DNA of 34,767 nucleotides. Source: Moraxellaceae bacterium (GTDB lineage Bacteria; Pseudomonadota; Gammaproteobacteria; Pseudomonadales; Moraxellaceae). The notes under the pieces are model-generated. The model did not search any database and was not told the origin of the DNA. It saw only the letters and a program-made list of their open reading frames with translations. The number at the start of each line of letters is the position of its first letter. Positions within the stretch are counted from its first letter, which is position 1. Both the position numbers and the translations under genes were made by a program. The stretch lies in the NCBI GenBank assembly GCA_025363155.1, contig JANYEL010000221.1, forward strand, positions 1 to 34,767, read 5' to 3'. Of the stretch, positions 34,182 through 34,767 are shown piece after piece.

Positions 34182-34767
34182 TCTGAGTGTTCCAATAAAG
34201 GCTCGTTTATCGGGCTTTTATTTTTTCTATTTCGCGGTGATTGGCGCGTTCATGCCTTACTGGAGTTTGTATCTAGAAGGGCGTGGATTTGATAAAGAGC
34301 AGATTGGTTGGCTTGCCGCAGTCACTGTTATTTCTCGCATCATTGCGCCGAGTGTTTGGGGACAACTTGCTGATCGCTCAGGCTTGCGTATGCGTTGGGT
34401 ACGCTTGGGGATTACGGCAGAACTAATTGCATGGGTGGCAATTCTGTTTGTGCCACACACTATATTTTGGCTTGTGCCTGTTCTGTTCTTCTATAGTTTT
34501 TTTCAGAATGCAGTATTGGCTCAATTTGAAGCGGTGACTTTGTTTTATCTGGGTAAAGATCGAGATCAATACGGTATTGTTCGTCTGTGGGGATCGCTGG
34601 GTTTTATTGCCGCAGTTGCAGGTTTAGGTCTGTGGTTTAAATGGAGTTTGATTACGACATTGCCTGTTGTGATGATTCTCTTGGCGTTGGTTGCGGTCGT
34701 GAATTCTTTTCTGATCGCTGAGCCGCCACAAGCGAAGCCAAGAACAACGAAACCTTCACCACTATTA
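34165..34767 (+). CDS. MFS transporter (HcaT/LacY-like, MFS_1_like), 5' part
   Basis: The first 201 codons of a membrane transporter, running off the window. Helices are visible from [16 protein letters not shown] (TM1), [21 protein letters not shown] with the MFS loop [49 protein letters not shown] and [17 protein letters not shown]. The pattern resembles HcaT-type permeases; the substrate is unknown. The start is uncertain: the ATG at 34165 overlaps aroC by 17 bases, and no later start before 34252 preserves the first helix except a TTG at 34171 or 34207. A terminator-like hairpin lies inside codons 10-21. Confidence 0.85.
   Translation, partial: MQLRSDLSVPIKARLSGFYFFYFAVIGAFMPYWSLYLEGRGFDKEQIGWLAAVTVISRIIAPSVWGQLADRSGLRMRWVRLGITAELIAWVAILFVPHTIFWLVPVLFFYSFFQNAVLAQFEAVTLFYLGKDRDQYGIVRLWGSLGFIAAVAGLGLWFKWSLITTLPVVMILLALVAVVNSFLIAEPPQAKPRTTKPSPLL
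34194..34226 (+). terminator. Terminator-like hairpin inside the start of the MFS gene
   Basis: AATAAAGGCTCG (34194-34205) and CGGGCTTTTATT (34211-34222) pair over 12 positions, including two G-T wobbles, around a 5-base loop, followed by TTTT. It is placed as an aroC terminator would be, 12 bases after the stop, yet is inside the reading frame of the next gene. Confidence 0.55.

Noticed and set aside
1-34767. CRISPR array, prophage, IS element or rRNA operon
   Set aside because: No regularly spaced direct repeats, transposase or integrase reading frame, phage structural gene or rRNA sequence was seen.

Overview
This window is a chromosomal segment of a gammaproteobacterium, most likely of the family Moraxellaceae (Acinetobacter or a close relative such as Alkanindiges). 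The evidence is the moderate-to-low GC content, the csrA-lysC-alaS order, a CsrA with a long C-terminal tail, the pyrC-rnt pair, an aroC followed by an MFS gene, and a ferredoxin reductase/fatty acid desaturase pair. The assignment rests on recognised proteins and gene order, not on a database search. I see no phage, IS transposase, CRISPR array or plasmid module. Most of the window is core metabolism, with a few accessory or poorly characterised genes between.

Layout. Bases 1-6300: the end of a glyoxalase I gene, a two-TM protein with a PH-like tail, the chaperone gene htpG behind a near-consensus sigma-32 promoter, a Tim44-domain membrane protein, and the repair gene radA. Bases 6300-11530: a SUKH-like protein, tRNA-Glu with its own promoter and terminator, a stand-alone NAD(P)H-hydrate dehydratase, and a minus-strand operon pyrC-rnt-Pif1-like helicase. 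Bases 11760-20800: a membrane diguanylate cyclase, argG, a GlsB/YeaQ-type membrane protein, a coniferyl-aldehyde-type dehydrogenase, murB overlapping a YdcF-like gene, a monoacylglycerol-lipase-like hydrolase and a DUF4239 membrane protein. Bases 21000-25600: csrA, lysC and alaS on the minus strand. Bases 25770-31210 form a lipid- and redox-flavoured block: a minus-strand operon (small TM protein, saccharopine-dehydrogenase-like oxidoreductase, DCC-family thiol oxidoreductase) divergent from a Kua/CarF/TMEM189-type lipid desaturase, followed by a ferredoxin reductase and an acyl desaturase in one transcription unit. Bases 31490-34767: a small hypothetical protein, prmB, aroC, and the start of an MFS transporter cut off by the window edge.

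The part most worth a second look is the 25.7-31.2 kb block. It holds two unrelated histidine-box desaturases, a dedicated electron-transfer protein and an SCCPDH-like/DCC/TM operon of unknown role. Non-coding observations include a MITE-like inverted-repeat element before aroC with a shorter relative after the dehydratase gene, a second small inverted-repeat element upstream of htpG, a terminator-shaped hairpin inside the first codons of the MFS gene, and a tRNA-Glu terminator whose stem copies nine bases of the tRNA 5' end.
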